Source: Cytobacillus firmus NBRC 15306 (GTDB lineage Bacteria > Bacillota > Bacilli > Bacillales > Cytobacillaceae). Taken from it: DNA of 64,000 bases. The stretch lies in NCBI RefSeq assembly GCF_001591465.1, contig NZ_BCUY01000002.1:1-64000 (forward strand), in the 5' to 3' direction. The first letter of the stretch is position 1. Each line of letters starts with the position of its first letter. The notes beneath the pieces are model-generated. The model ran no database searches. It was given only the letters and a program-made list of their open reading frames with translations, and was not told the DNA's origin. Both the position numbers and the translations under genes were made by a program. Below are positions 16,773-24,872 of the stretch, in pieces.

Positions 16773-17297
16773 ATGAAATGGACTTTAAGTCAGTTACAAA
16801 AATATCGAAGCAAGGACTTTCCCATTGATGAAACTGTCAATGCTGATGAGGTCATGAAATTGAATCCGGAAATACGCGGTGCATCACCAATGCATGTGAC
16901 TGGCCGTGCGGATACCGATTCTGCCAAAGTGACTTTTCATTTAACTATAAAGGGTCATTTAATACTGCCTTGTTCTCGTACTTTAGTTGACGTAAATTAT
17001 CCAATTAATGTTGAAACAACTGAAACTTTCTTTTTAAAAGGTCCTGATTATGAGACTGAAGAGGAAGTTCACCAGGTAAAAGGGGATGTGATTGATTTAA
17101 ATCCGATCCTTCATGAGATCCTTTTACTCGAAGTCCCAATGCAAGTTTTCTGCGAAGACAGCAGTGAAGAGGGAGCTCCGCAATCCGGTAAGGATTGGGA
17201 GGTCATTCATGAGCAGGATAAACAGGATAAAGTAGATCCTCGTCTTGCCGGACTTGCTCAATTTTTTGATCAGAATGATCCTTCTTCCGATTCATAA
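16773..17297 (+). CDS. ylbN: YlbN, DUF177 (YceD) family protein
   Basis: A 174-residue acidic cytosolic protein of the DUF177/YceD family. YceD relatives are encoded beside rpmF in most bacteria and in plants are linked to 23S rRNA accumulation, so a role in 50S ribosome assembly is likely. The conserved region is visible as GHLILPCSRTLVDVNYPINVE and the C-terminal DPRLAGLAQFFDQ. GGGGTGAT precedes ATG 16773; a GTG three codons earlier lies within that site. It forms an operon with rpmF, 118 bases downstream. Confidence 0.88.
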   Translation: MKWTLSQLQKYRSKDFPIDETVNADEVMKLNPEIRGASPMHVTGRADTDSAKVTFHLTIKGHLILPCSRTLVDVNYPINVETTETFFLKGPDYETEEEVHQVKGDVIDLNPILHEILLLEVPMQVFCEDSSEEGAPQSGKDWEVIHEQDKQDKVDPRLAGLAQFFDQNDPSSDS

Positions 17298-17415
17298 CGG
17301 AAGAAAAACAAGAAGCACTTGAAGACACCAGCTTGCTCTGGCCTTCATAACTTTCTTAATGGGTTTGTCCAATTCCTATGGACATCCTCTAATACTCTTT
17401 AAGGAGGTGGGAAGA

Positions 17416-17589
17416 ATGGCTGTACCTTTTAGAAGAACATCTAAAACTGCGAAGAGAAAACGTCGTACCCATTTTAAATTACAGGTTCCTGGTATGGTGG
17501 AATGCCCAAACTGTGGTGAAATGAAACTTGCTCACCGCGTTTGCAAAGCTTGCGGAACTTACAAAGGAAAAGAAGTAGTTAACGACTAA
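17416..17589 (+). CDS. rpmF: 50S ribosomal protein L32
   Basis: A 57-residue basic ribosomal protein, [20 protein letters not shown] at the start. It is the zinc-binding (C+) form, with CPNCGE and CKACGT spaced as a four-cysteine site, so it is not the zinc-independent paralogue some Bacillaceae keep for zinc starvation. AAGGAGG precedes ATG 17416. The ylbN-rpmF spacer contains an imperfect hairpin (gaag..ccag / ctgg..cttc, 17322-17346) that might take part in regulation, but nothing shows this directly. Confidence 0.96.
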   Translation: MAVPFRRTSKTAKRKRRTHFKLQVPGMVECPNCGEMKLAHRVCKACGTYKGKEVVND

Positions 17590-17601
17590 TCCTTTAGATA
17601 C

Positions 17602-17634
17602 AAAGCACAAGAACTTAGTTCTTGTGCTTTTGTC
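17602..17634 (+). terminator. terminator after rpmF
   Basis: aaagcacaagaac pairs with gttcttgtgcttt, followed by TTGTCGTTTT. Confidence 0.8.
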
Positions 17635-17728
17635 GTTTTAAAGCATTGATTTATTCATAATAAGTACAAGCCTATCTATATTTTTGCTAATATTAAAAAT
17701 AGTTTAATAAAAATTTAAGGAGGCAGCC

Positions 17729-18487
17729 ATGAAACCTTACTTTATTGAAGAATATGAGAATGGACTGTTAATTTTCAGGATTAACCGGCCTGAAAAAAGA
17801 AATGCCATAAATTATGAGGTTATGGATGGTCTGGAGACCGCAATTCATATGGCTGGTAAGAAATCAGTTAAGGCGCTTGCGATTACCGGTGAGGGGGACC
17901 AGGCTTTTTGCTCAGGAGGGGATCTGTCTTCCTTTCACAGTTTAAAGACAGAAAATGAAGCCTTTGAAATGCTAAGCAGAATGGCTGCTCTTTTAAAAAA
18001 ATTACTATTCTTGCGAAAACCAACTATTGCCATTTTGAATGGAACAGCGGTCGGCGGAGGCTGTGAGCTGGCTGCTGCATGTGATTACCGGATTGCCAAA
18101 GCAGGAATAAAAGCCGGTTTCATTCAGGGAACTTTAGCTATAACAACCGGGTGGGGCGGCGGTTCCATTATTATGGAAAAGATGCTGCCTGCCAATGCCA
18201 TGAGAATGGTGATGGAAGCAAAATTATATGCTGAAGAGGAATTAAAAGAATTAGGTTTCATACATACAGTCTTTCAGGGGGATTCAGCCGATGGGTGTCT
18301 GCGTTTTCTGGAAAGAATGCTTAGGCTTGAGAGTGAGGTATTGGAAGCTTATAAAGATCTTCTTGTAAATAAGTGGGCGAAAGCAGGCTTAGAAGAGAGA
18401 ATTGACCAAGAAGTGCGCCGCTGTTCGGTTTTATGGGAGGGAGAAGCACACCATGCCAAAGTTGACAGCTTCCTGAATAAGCTATAA
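17729..18487 (+). CDS. enoyl-CoA hydratase/isomerase family protein lacking the second catalytic Glu
   Basis: A 252-residue crotonase-fold protein. The CoA-binding and oxyanion regions are clear: AFCSGGDLSSF (residues 62-72) and NGTAVGGGCELAAACDYRIA (about 108-127), where the Glu after GGGC matches the first catalytic Glu of enoyl-CoA hydratases. In the next motif, FIQGTLAITTGWGGGS (about 132-147), the second catalytic Glu is replaced by Thr, so ordinary hydratase activity is doubtful. The Trp-Gly-Gly there recalls ethylmalonyl-CoA decarboxylase-type members. AAGGAGG precedes ATG 17729. It stands alone between rpmF and gerR, 1.5 kb before a biotin carboxylase operon. Confidence 0.78.
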   Translation: MKPYFIEEYENGLLIFRINRPEKRNAINYEVMDGLETAIHMAGKKSVKALAITGEGDQAFCSGGDLSSFHSLKTENEAFEMLSRMAALLKKLLFLRKPTIAILNGTAVGGGCELAAACDYRIAKAGIKAGFIQGTLAITTGWGGGSIIMEKMLPANAMRMVMEAKLYAEEELKELGFIHTVFQGDSADGCLRFLERMLRLESEVLEAYKDLLVNKWAKAGLEERIDQEVRRCSVLWEGEAHHAKVDSFLNKL

Positions 18488-18595
18488 GTGCATTCTTTGC
18501 GGGGATGAATAAAGTTACATTTTATAATATGATATCAGTCTATCTTTTCTAGCATTGGCATATGTATAAAGAAAAACACTAGGAGGGATACACTG

Positions 18596-19228
18596 ATGTC
18601 TTCAACCCGTCAGGATGCTTGGTCTCAAGATGAAGATTTACTGCTTGCAGAAGTTGTGCTCCGTCATATACGTGAAGGAGGAACTCAGCTTCAGGCATTT
18701 GAAGAAGTTGGCAAACAGTTAAGCAGAACCGCGGCTGCCTGCGGATTTCGCTGGAATTCTTATGTAAGAAAACAATATAAATCAGGTATTGAATTAGCAA
18801 AAAAACAGAGAAAAGAAATGAAGAAAAACCCGCAGGCTGCTGGAAGCGAACAAGAGCTTCCAGCAGTTCCTGAGGAAAAGGCGGAAAAAAGAAACGAAAA
18901 CACAGTTCAGGCAATTAATAGGACAATCGAGTTTGATGAATTAGCCGGCTTTCTGAAAACCTTATATGAGAATGCTCAGAAACCTGCACCTGCAGAAGAT
19001 CCTTATGCCAAGAAACGCATTCAGGAGCTTGAGAAGCAAATGTACTACCTGGCAGCGGAAAATGAGAAATTAATTAAAGAGTTAAATACCCTGGAACAGG
19101 ATTACAAAGCACTTGTAGAGATTATGGAAAGTGCAAGAAAGCTTGTTGGGCTCAAAGACGGCAGCCGTCACAAAAATTTGAATTTCACTGTAAATCCCGA
19201 AATAATGCCTGAAAAGGTTGAGAAATAG
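18596..19228 (+). CDS. gerR: RsfA-family sporulation regulator GerR (YlbO)
   Basis: A 210-residue DNA-binding regulator. The N-terminal Myb/SANT-like domain (about residues 5-60) shows [37 protein letters not shown] and the following basic stretch. A charged linker leads to a C-terminal coiled coil (about 135-185). B. subtilis YlbO is GerR, a sigma-E-dependent mother-cell regulator. AGGAGG precedes ATG 18596. A possible sigma-E promoter lies upstream: CATATGTA at 18559-18566 with TCTATCTT at about 18539-18546, which is a reasonable but unproven match. Confidence 0.88.
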   Translation: MSSTRQDAWSQDEDLLLAEVVLRHIREGGTQLQAFEEVGKQLSRTAAACGFRWNSYVRKQYKSGIELAKKQRKEMKKNPQAAGSEQELPAVPEEKAEKRNENTVQAINRTIEFDELAGFLKTLYENAQKPAPAEDPYAKKRIQELEKQMYYLAAENEKLIKELNTLEQDYKALVEIMESARKLVGLKDGSRHKNLNFTVNPEIMPEKVEK

Positions 19229-19243
19229 ATGATTGTAAGAAAA

Positions 19244-19280
19244 TAGAAATAAGCGGACAAAATATGTCCGCTTATTTCTA
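19244..19280. terminator. bidirectional terminator between gerR and ylbP
   Basis: tagaaataagcggac pairs perfectly with gtccgcttatttcta around seven bases; it serves the two convergent genes although T runs are short. Confidence 0.7.
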
Positions 19281-19305
19281 TGGCATAATAGTAGAAGATA
19301 TTAGC

Positions 19306-19779
19306 TTAATGAGTTTGTTCTTTAACACCAGCCGGGAACCAGGCAAGCGGATTCTCTCCCAGGTCGCGTTCCATATCATAATGAACGGGTTCAAACCCCA
19401 TCTTCTCCCAGAAGGCTTTTGATTTCACACGCGGATTTGTTTTAATAGGAAGTCCAAATCCTTTTGCAAATTCTACAAGTGATTGTCCATAGCCTTTGTT
19501 TTGATAGTCAGGCAAAACTTCAAGCTTCCATAGCTCTAAATAATCCTGTGCGGGTTCGAAATAGCGGTCGAATCTTGCTTCAATCTGGTAAAGGCTCATG
19601 CGTGCAACAAGCTTATCCCCAAAATAAATACCATAAAATGGAGACTCACTGTCGTTTTCGATAATATTAGCTTCCAGGTCTTCAAGCATGGAAAGCTCCT
19701 GCAATCCATATTCTTTAAATTTCTTAAACTCTTCCAGAGTTTTATAATTTACCTTTAATTTTTCAACCTTATAGTTCAT
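19306..19779 (-). CDS. ylbP: GNAT family N-acetyltransferase YlbP
   Basis: A 157-residue cytosolic GNAT acetyltransferase matching B. subtilis YlbP. The acetyl-CoA-binding motif is LEVLPDYQNKGYGQSLVEFA at about residues 87-106, with the preceding beta strand LWKL and the C-terminal FWEKMGFEPVHYDMERD. The substrate is unknown. GGGGGAGAT precedes ATG 19779 on the minus strand. A cre-like site lies 43-56 bases upstream of the start, shared with the divergent carboxylase operon. Confidence 0.82.
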   Translation of the reverse strand: MNYKVEKLKVNYKTLEEFKKFKEYGLQELSMLEDLEANIIENDSESPFYGIYFGDKLVARMSLYQIEARFDRYFEPAQDYLELWKLEVLPDYQNKGYGQSLVEFAKGFGLPIKTNPRVKSKAFWEKMGFEPVHYDMERDLGENPLAWFPAGVKEQTH

Positions 19780-19821
19780 AAAATCTCCCCCTTAGCCATC
19801 GGTGTGTAGGACTTCTGCGGA

Positions 19822-19835
19822 TGTAAACGCTTTAT
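19822..19835. promoter_or_regulatory. CcpA (cre) site 1
   Basis: TGTAAACGCTTTAT fits the cre consensus TGWAARCGYTWWCA except for the end. It is 43 bp upstream of ylbP and about 116 bp from the stronger cre site 2. Confidence 0.55.
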
Positions 19836-19950
19836 AATCCCTTCCTTATAGTTGAAAGGTTTCTTCTTTGTCTATTATTATATAACAAGTAAACGAAAAA
19901 TTCTGCACATATGGAAAACTTAATATATTTTTAGTTTTTTTATAAAAATC

Positions 19951-19964
19951 AGAAAGCGTTTACA
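19951..19964. promoter_or_regulatory. CcpA (cre) site 2 before the acyl-CoA carboxylase operon
   Basis: The reverse strand reads TGTAAACGCTTTCT, a near-perfect cre. It lies just after a TATAAA (19941-19946) that may be the -10 element, a placement typical of catabolite repression by blocking transcription. Confidence 0.65.
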
Positions 19965-20042
19965 AAAATAGAAGGAAATAAGCAGAAGATTGTAGAAATA
20001 TATATTATTGCAGGATTAATACAATTAGAAAGGGGCCCGATT

Positions 20043-21386
20043 GTGCGAAAAATTCTGATTGCCAATAGAGGAGAAATTGCTTTAAGAATAATAAAAACCT
20101 GCCGTGAAATGGAAATTGAAACTATTGCCATATATTCTGATGCAGATAAAGACCTGCCGTTTGTTAAAGAAGCTACATATGCTTTCCATATTGGTGAACC
20201 GCCTGTTAATAAATCTTATTTAAAAACAGATGCCATTCTTGAGATAGCCAAAAGGGAAAAGGCGGATGGAATTCATCCGGGATACGGATTCTTATCGGAA
20301 AACGCCGGCTTTGCAAGAGCTGTAATTGATGCAGGGATTGCCTTTATAGGACCAGAGCCGGAAACCATTGAATTGATGGGGGATAAAATTGTATCCCGCA
20401 AAACCATGAAGGAAGCAGGAGTGCCGGTTGTCCCGGGAAGCGGAGAGGGAACCTCCACCCTTGAGGAAGCATGCAGGCTTGCAGACGATATGGGGTATCC
20501 AGTCATGCTGAAGGCCAGCGGTGGAGGCGGAGGAATTGGAATGGTGCGCTGTGAAAATGAGCAAGCGCTCGCTAAATCCTTTGACTCAACCAAGGCCCGT
20601 GCCAAAGCTTATTTTGGTTCTGATGAGGTTTTTGTAGAAAAGTATATAGAGAATGCCAGACATGTTGAAATACAGGTGTTTGGTGATCATCTTGGAAATA
20701 TCGTCCACATATTTGAAAGAGATTGCTCTATTCAGAGGAGACATCAGAAGGTAGTAGAGGAATCACCATCTCCTTTTCTTTCAGAGCAAACAAAGCAAAT
20801 GATGTACGATACGGCTTTGACTGCTGCCAGGGCAGTCAATTATAAAAATGCCGGAACAATTGAGTTTATTGTGGATGAACAGGAGAATTTTTATTTTCTT
20901 GAAATGAATACAAGACTTCAGGTTGAGCATCCCGTAACTGAACAAGTAACCGGCCTGGATCTTGTAGAATGGCAGCTTCTTGCAGCAAGAGGGGAAAAGC
21001 TTCCGCTTGAACAGAACAGTATAGAGCAGAAGGGCCATTCGATTGAATTTAGGCTGTATGCAGAGGATCCTGTTAGCTTCATGCCTTCTCCAGGCAAATT
21101 GTCAAAATTTGAATGGGCAGATTCTCCGGGAATAAGAGTAGATTACGGATATGCTTCAAATACTGCAGTCAGCCCATTTTATGATCCAATGATCGCAAAA
21201 TGCATTATATATGGCCAATCAAGGGAAGAAGCAATAAAAAATGCACTGCAATTCTTTGATGGACTGGAAATAGAAGGAATTAAGACGAATGCCCCATTAT
21301 TTAAAGAAATTTTAAAAGACGATGATTTCCGTAAGGGGAATTATTCTACATCATATCTAACCCAGAAGGCTTTTGCCGTTAACTAA
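20043..21386 (+). CDS. biotin carboxylase subunit of an acyl-CoA carboxylase (YngHA-like)
   Basis: This 447-residue ATP-grasp enzyme carboxylates the biotin on its carrier using ATP and bicarbonate. It shows the N-terminal ILIANRGEIALRII, IHPGYGFLSEN, the glycine-rich ATP loop KASGGGGGIGM, RDCSIQRRHQK and the active-site EMNTRLQVEHPVTE. Length equals a stand-alone biotin carboxylase without a carrier domain, which is encoded next. The GTG start at 20043 follows AAGGGG. With the next two genes it forms a three-subunit carboxylase separate from the fatty-acid acetyl-CoA carboxylase. The GIGM in place of the GRGM of AccC is like B. subtilis YngHA. Two cre sites upstream suggest carbon catabolite repression. 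Confidence 0.88.
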   Translation: MRKILIANRGEIALRIIKTCREMEIETIAIYSDADKDLPFVKEATYAFHIGEPPVNKSYLKTDAILEIAKREKADGIHPGYGFLSENAGFARAVIDAGIAFIGPEPETIELMGDKIVSRKTMKEAGVPVVPGSGEGTSTLEEACRLADDMGYPVMLKASGGGGGIGMVRCENEQALAKSFDSTKARAKAYFGSDEVFVEKYIENARHVEIQVFGDHLGNIVHIFERDCSIQRRHQKVVEESPSPFLSEQTKQMMYDTALTAARAVNYKNAGTIEFIVDEQENFYFLEMNTRLQVEHPVTEQVTGLDLVEWQLLAARGEKLPLEQNSIEQKGHSIEFRLYAEDPVSFMPSPGKLSKFEWADSPGIRVDYGYASNTAVSPFYDPMIAKCIIYGQSREEAIKNALQFFDGLEIEGIKTNAPLFKEILKDDDFRKGNYSTSYLTQKAFAVN

Positions 21387-21401
21387 AAGGAGGAAATTAC
21401 A

Positions 21402-21614
21402 ATGAAAGAAATTACATCATCAATGGCAGGTACTGTATTAAATGTGTTGGTCGAAGCGGGCCAGGAGGTTAATGCAGGACAGGAAGTGCTAATGCTTGAA
21501 TCCATGAAAATGGAAATTCCGGTTGAAAGCGAAACTGCTGGGAAAGTTGCCGAAGTGAAGGTAAGCATAGGAGATTTTGTTAACGAAGGCGATGTACTGA
21601 TTGTGTTTGAATAA
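21402..21614 (+). CDS. biotin carrier protein (YngHB-like)
   Basis: A 70-residue single-domain biotinyl carrier. The biotinylation motif ESMKME is at residues 33-38 with Lys 36 as acceptor, placed in the hammerhead turn between the two half-barrels ([20 protein letters not shown] and [20 protein letters not shown]). It carries carboxybiotin between the biotin carboxylase upstream and the carboxyltransferase downstream. AAGGAGG precedes ATG 21402, 16 bases after the carboxylase stop. It resembles B. subtilis YngHB in size. Confidence 0.9.
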   Translation: MKEITSSMAGTVLNVLVEAGQEVNAGQEVLMLESMKMEIPVESETAGKVAEVKVSIGDFVNEGDVLIVFE

Positions 21615-21715
21615 GAAGGCGGGGGGGCTGCTGCTAAGCCCCGTCTGCTCTGTGTAACTATCTTTCAATGCAGGTTATTGCAATATGTGAAATTTTATAT
21701 TAGAGGAGGATGGGA

Positions 21716-23257
21716 ATGACTACTGCAAAGACATTAACTGAGACGCTCCAGGAAAGAAGCAGGGTAATAGAAGCTGGCGGACATCCAAAATATCATGAAA
21801 AGAATGAAGCACAAAACAAACTATTTGTCAGAAGACGGCTTGAGCTTTTGTTTGATGACGGGTTCTATGAGGAAGACGGCAAATTTGCGAACTGCCAGGA
21901 AAATGACCTTCCTGCAGATGGAGTTGTAACTGCTGTTGGAAAGATAAACGGCCAGACTGTTTGCGTAATGGCGAATGATTCAACAGTAAAAGCCGGCTCC
22001 TGGGGTGCAAGGACGGTTGAAAAGATCATTCGTATTCAGGAGACAGCAGAGAAGTTAAAAGTTCCGATTCTATACCTGGTTGACTCTGCCGGTGCCCGAA
22101 TTACCGATCAGCTTGAGATGTTTCCGAATAGACGCGGAGCAGGAAGAATTTTTTATAACCAGGTAAAGCTTTCAGGCATGGTACCGCAGATTTGTCTCCT
22201 TTTTGGACCATCTGCGGCCGGCGGAGCTTATATACCTGCGTTTTGTGATATTGTTATTACGGTAGATCAAAATGCTTCTATGTATCTTGGATCACCAAGG
22301 ATGGCGGAAAAGGTTATCGGGGAGAAGGTAACCCTGGAAGAAATGGGAGGCGCCCGCATGCATTGTTCTGTCAGCGGATGTGGTGATGTCCTTGCTTATA
22401 GTGAGGAAGAGGCTATTGAGTCAGCAAGAAGGTATTTGGCATTCTTCCCGGCAAGCTTTAAAGAAAAACCCGCGAGGCTGGAGGCCGTCTTTCCAAAATC
22501 CGGCCGCGCCCTTGAAGAGATCATCCCTAAAAATCAAAATGCCCCATTTGACATGTATGAGTGTATTGATTCCTTAATTGATGAAGGCAGCTTTTTTGAA
22601 ATTAAGAAGCTTTTTGCTGCTGAACTGATTACGGGACTTGCCCGAATAGGCGGAAGGCCTGCAGGAATTATTGCCAACCAGCCAAAGGTTAAAGGCGGCG
22701 TTTTATTTGTGGATTCTGCGGATAAAGCAGCGAAATTTATTCAGCTTTGTGATGCTTTCCATATTCCGCTGTTATTCCTGGCGGATGTCCCTGGATTTAT
22801 GATCGGGACGAAGGTGGAAAGAGCTGGAATTATCCGCCATGGTGCCAAGCTTATCGCTGCCATGAGTTCTGCAACAGTTCCAAAAATCTCTGTTGTTGTC
22901 AGAAAGGCATATGGAGCCGGTTTGTATGCAATGGCAGGTCCTGCATTTGAGCCTGATTGCTGCATAGCATTGCCAACGGCACAAATCGCAGTAATGGGAC
23001 CTGAAGCAGCAGTAAATGCTGTTTATTCCAATAAAATTAATGCGATTGAAGACCCGAAAGAAAAGATTAAGTATGTACAGGAAAAACAGCAGGAATATAA
23101 AGAAACAATTGATATCTACAAGCTTGCCTCTGAATTAATTGTTGACGATATTGTTGCACCTTCAGATTTAAGAAATGTTTTAATTAACCGATTTAATTTG
23201 TATGAGACTAAAGAACTGACATTCAGTGTCCGCAAACATCCCGTTTATCCGGTTTAA
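21716..23257 (+). CDS. acyl-CoA carboxyltransferase (propionyl-/methylcrotonyl-CoA type)
   Basis: A 513-residue carboxyltransferase of the PccB/MccB/YngE family that moves CO2 from carboxybiotin to an acyl-CoA. Both crotonase-like halves are present: the N-terminal acyl-CoA side with LVDSAGARITDQLEMFPNRR and FGPSAAGGAYIPAFCD, and the C-terminal biotin side with LADVPGFMIGTKVERAGIIRHGAKL and RKAYGAGLYAMAGPAF. The substrate is not certain: propionyl-CoA, methylcrotonyl-CoA or a mixed range are possible. GAGGAGG fits ATG 21716 rather than ATG 21710. Unlike the B. subtilis yng operon no HMG-CoA lyase or dehydrogenase gene is adjacent, so a leucine degradation role is not supported locally. Confidence 0.88.
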   Translation: MTTAKTLTETLQERSRVIEAGGHPKYHEKNEAQNKLFVRRRLELLFDDGFYEEDGKFANCQENDLPADGVVTAVGKINGQTVCVMANDSTVKAGSWGARTVEKIIRIQETAEKLKVPILYLVDSAGARITDQLEMFPNRRGAGRIFYNQVKLSGMVPQICLLFGPSAAGGAYIPAFCDIVITVDQNASMYLGSPRMAEKVIGEKVTLEEMGGARMHCSVSGCGDVLAYSEEEAIESARRYLAFFPASFKEKPARLEAVFPKSGRALEEIIPKNQNAPFDMYECIDSLIDEGSFFEIKKLFAAELITGLARIGGRPAGIIANQPKVKGGVLFVDSADKAAKFIQLCDAFHIPLLFLADVPGFMIGTKVERAGIIRHGAKLIAAMSSATVPKISVVVRKAYGAGLYAMAGPAFEPDCCIALPTAQIAVMGPEAAVNAVYSNKINAIEDPKEKIKYVQEKQQEYKETIDIYKLASELIVDDIVAPSDLRNVLINRFNLYETKELTFSVRKHPVYPV

Positions 23258-23270
23258 TCTTCATCATTAA

Positions 23271-23309
23271 AGATCCCTTTTTCGATTTTCGAAAAAGGGA
23301 TTTTTTTTA
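23271..23309 (+). terminator. terminator after the carboxylase operon
   Basis: gatccctttttcga pairs with tcgaaaaagggatt, followed by TTTTTTT. Confidence 0.82.
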
Positions 23310-23441
23310 AAGGATTTAGCTGTGGAAAAATGGAATTAAGAAATAACCATTGGATTTCAAGTTAAAAATATTCCATTTTACCCATTAATTTATCTTATTT
23401 TGTTAAAATATGTTTAAAAAATAAAAATGGTGGAGTCTGTT

Positions 23442-24332
23442 ATGAGAATAGCTATTATCGGAGGAGGCGCTGTCGGCCTTCTGTTTGCCCATTACTTAAA
23501 TGAAAATCATGAAGTGCTTGTCTATGTGAGAAACCTACCCCAGCTGCAAAAACTGCGCAAAAATGGACTTACAATCGAGAGAAATGGAGTCCGCAGCAAT
23601 ACCCGTGTTAAAGCATGTCAGTTTAGTGAATGGAAGGGGGAAGAGGATTTAACAATCGTTGCGGTAAAGCAATACAGTATTCCTGAATTGGCAGGAGAAA
23701 TATTGAGGATGAATGCTGGCAAATCCGCATTTTTGTTTCTGCAAAATGGGATGGGGCATTTGAAGTGGGCAGAAATGCTTAAAGCTGATAACCTTTTTGT
23801 AGGCAGTGTTGAGCATGGTGCTTTAAAAACAGAGCCTGACACTGTGCTGCATACGGGGATAGGTGTCACAAAAGTGGCAGCATTAAAGGGAGATGTGGAA
23901 TTTCTGAAGAAAATATCCGATTCGGCATCTTGTTATTTTCCTTTTATTTTTGTCAGGAATCATCTGGAAATGCTAATTCAAAAATTAATCGTAAACAGTC
24001 TGATAAACCCTCTCACAGCAGTTCTTCGTGTTAGAAATGGTGAACTGCTTTCGAATAAATATTATTATCGGCTATTTTTGAAGCTGTTTGACGAGGTAAG
24101 TGCCATATTAAATATCCCCGATAAAGCATCTGCTTTAAGCCATGTAAAAAGTGTCTGTGAGGAAACCGGGATGAACAGATCCTCAATGCTTAAGGATATT
24201 GAAGAAGGCCGGGAAACAGAGATCGATGCTATTTTAGGCTATATCCTCAAGGAAGCTGAAATGAAGAAGATATCTGCTCCATATACAGAAAGTCTTTATT
24301 GTCAGATCAAAGGCAGGGAGAGGGGGAAATAA
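23442..24332 (+). CDS. ylbQ: 2-dehydropantoate 2-reductase family protein (YlbQ)
   Basis: A 296-residue NADPH-dependent ketopantoate reductase-like enzyme (PanE family), which would make D-pantoate for coenzyme A synthesis. The Rossmann motif IIGGGAVGLLFAHYL opens the protein. The substrate Lys is expected in LIVNSLINPLTAVL and QNGMGHL is also conserved. GGTGGAGT precedes ATG 23442; an upstream in-frame start at 23427 overlaps it. The DUF3397 gene starts one base after the stop, so they share an mRNA. B. subtilis has the same gene at this position, and a second PanE paralogue elsewhere may do the main reaction. Confidence 0.85.
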   Translation: MRIAIIGGGAVGLLFAHYLNENHEVLVYVRNLPQLQKLRKNGLTIERNGVRSNTRVKACQFSEWKGEEDLTIVAVKQYSIPELAGEILRMNAGKSAFLFLQNGMGHLKWAEMLKADNLFVGSVEHGALKTEPDTVLHTGIGVTKVAALKGDVEFLKKISDSASCYFPFIFVRNHLEMLIQKLIVNSLINPLTAVLRVRNGELLSNKYYYRLFLKLFDEVSAILNIPDKASALSHVKSVCEETGMNRSSMLKDIEEGRETEIDAILGYILKEAEMKKISAPYTESLYCQIKGRERGK

Positions 24333-24333
24333 G

Positions 24334-24729
24334 TTGAATACTGTGTTCTCAAGCCTGATTGCAACGCTGGTGACCTTACCGCTGCTGGGATATCTGGCTG
24401 TTTTTGTTATCAGCAAACAAATTACTAAAAAACATAAAAAATCTGTACATATTGCCTTGGATGTAAGCACTTTTTTATTTATATTGGCGGTTCACTATTT
24501 AATTATCGTTATCTGGGATAAATCGTATCTATGGATGATTATCCTATCCCTGCTCATTACAGCAGTTTTTTTTATTATCATTCAGTGGAGAATTAAGCAG
24601 GAAATCAATATACGTGTCTTTTTCAAAGGATTCTGGAGATTTAATTTCCTGCTCTATTTAACCGCTTATATCATTCTGATGATAATCGGGCTTGTTCAAA
24701 GGGTAACTTCTGTTGTTTTTATACCTTAA
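24334..24729 (+). CDS. DUF3397 membrane protein
   Basis: A 131-residue integral membrane protein with four hydrophobic segments (about residues 5-25, 44-62, 66-86 and 104-124) separated by short charged loops, including KQITKKHKKSVH. This matches the DUF3397 family of Bacillaceae, function unknown. TTG 24334 follows GAGAGGGGGA, one base after the stop of ylbQ, so translation is probably coupled. It sits just before bshC and mraZ, as in several Bacillus species. Confidence 0.8.
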   Translation: MNTVFSSLIATLVTLPLLGYLAVFVISKQITKKHKKSVHIALDVSTFLFILAVHYLIIVIWDKSYLWMIILSLLITAVFFIIIQWRIKQEINIRVFFKGFWRFNFLLYLTAYIILMIIGLVQRVTSVVFIP

Positions 24730-24872
24730 TAAACGGGTTTGAAAACATAATGATTTAACATTTAGAATTGAAGCATTTAGGCAAGCAAAGTTTTTTTCTT
24801 TTGAATTAAGACAATGCTATACTCATAAGATGAAAATCAAAATTGATCAGCTATGAGAAAGGAAGTTCATTA

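Noticed and set aside
19822-20042. FadR or leucine-responsive operator before the acyl-CoA carboxylase
   Set aside because: I looked for a TGAATGA-type FadR palindrome and did not find one; only the cre sites are supported.
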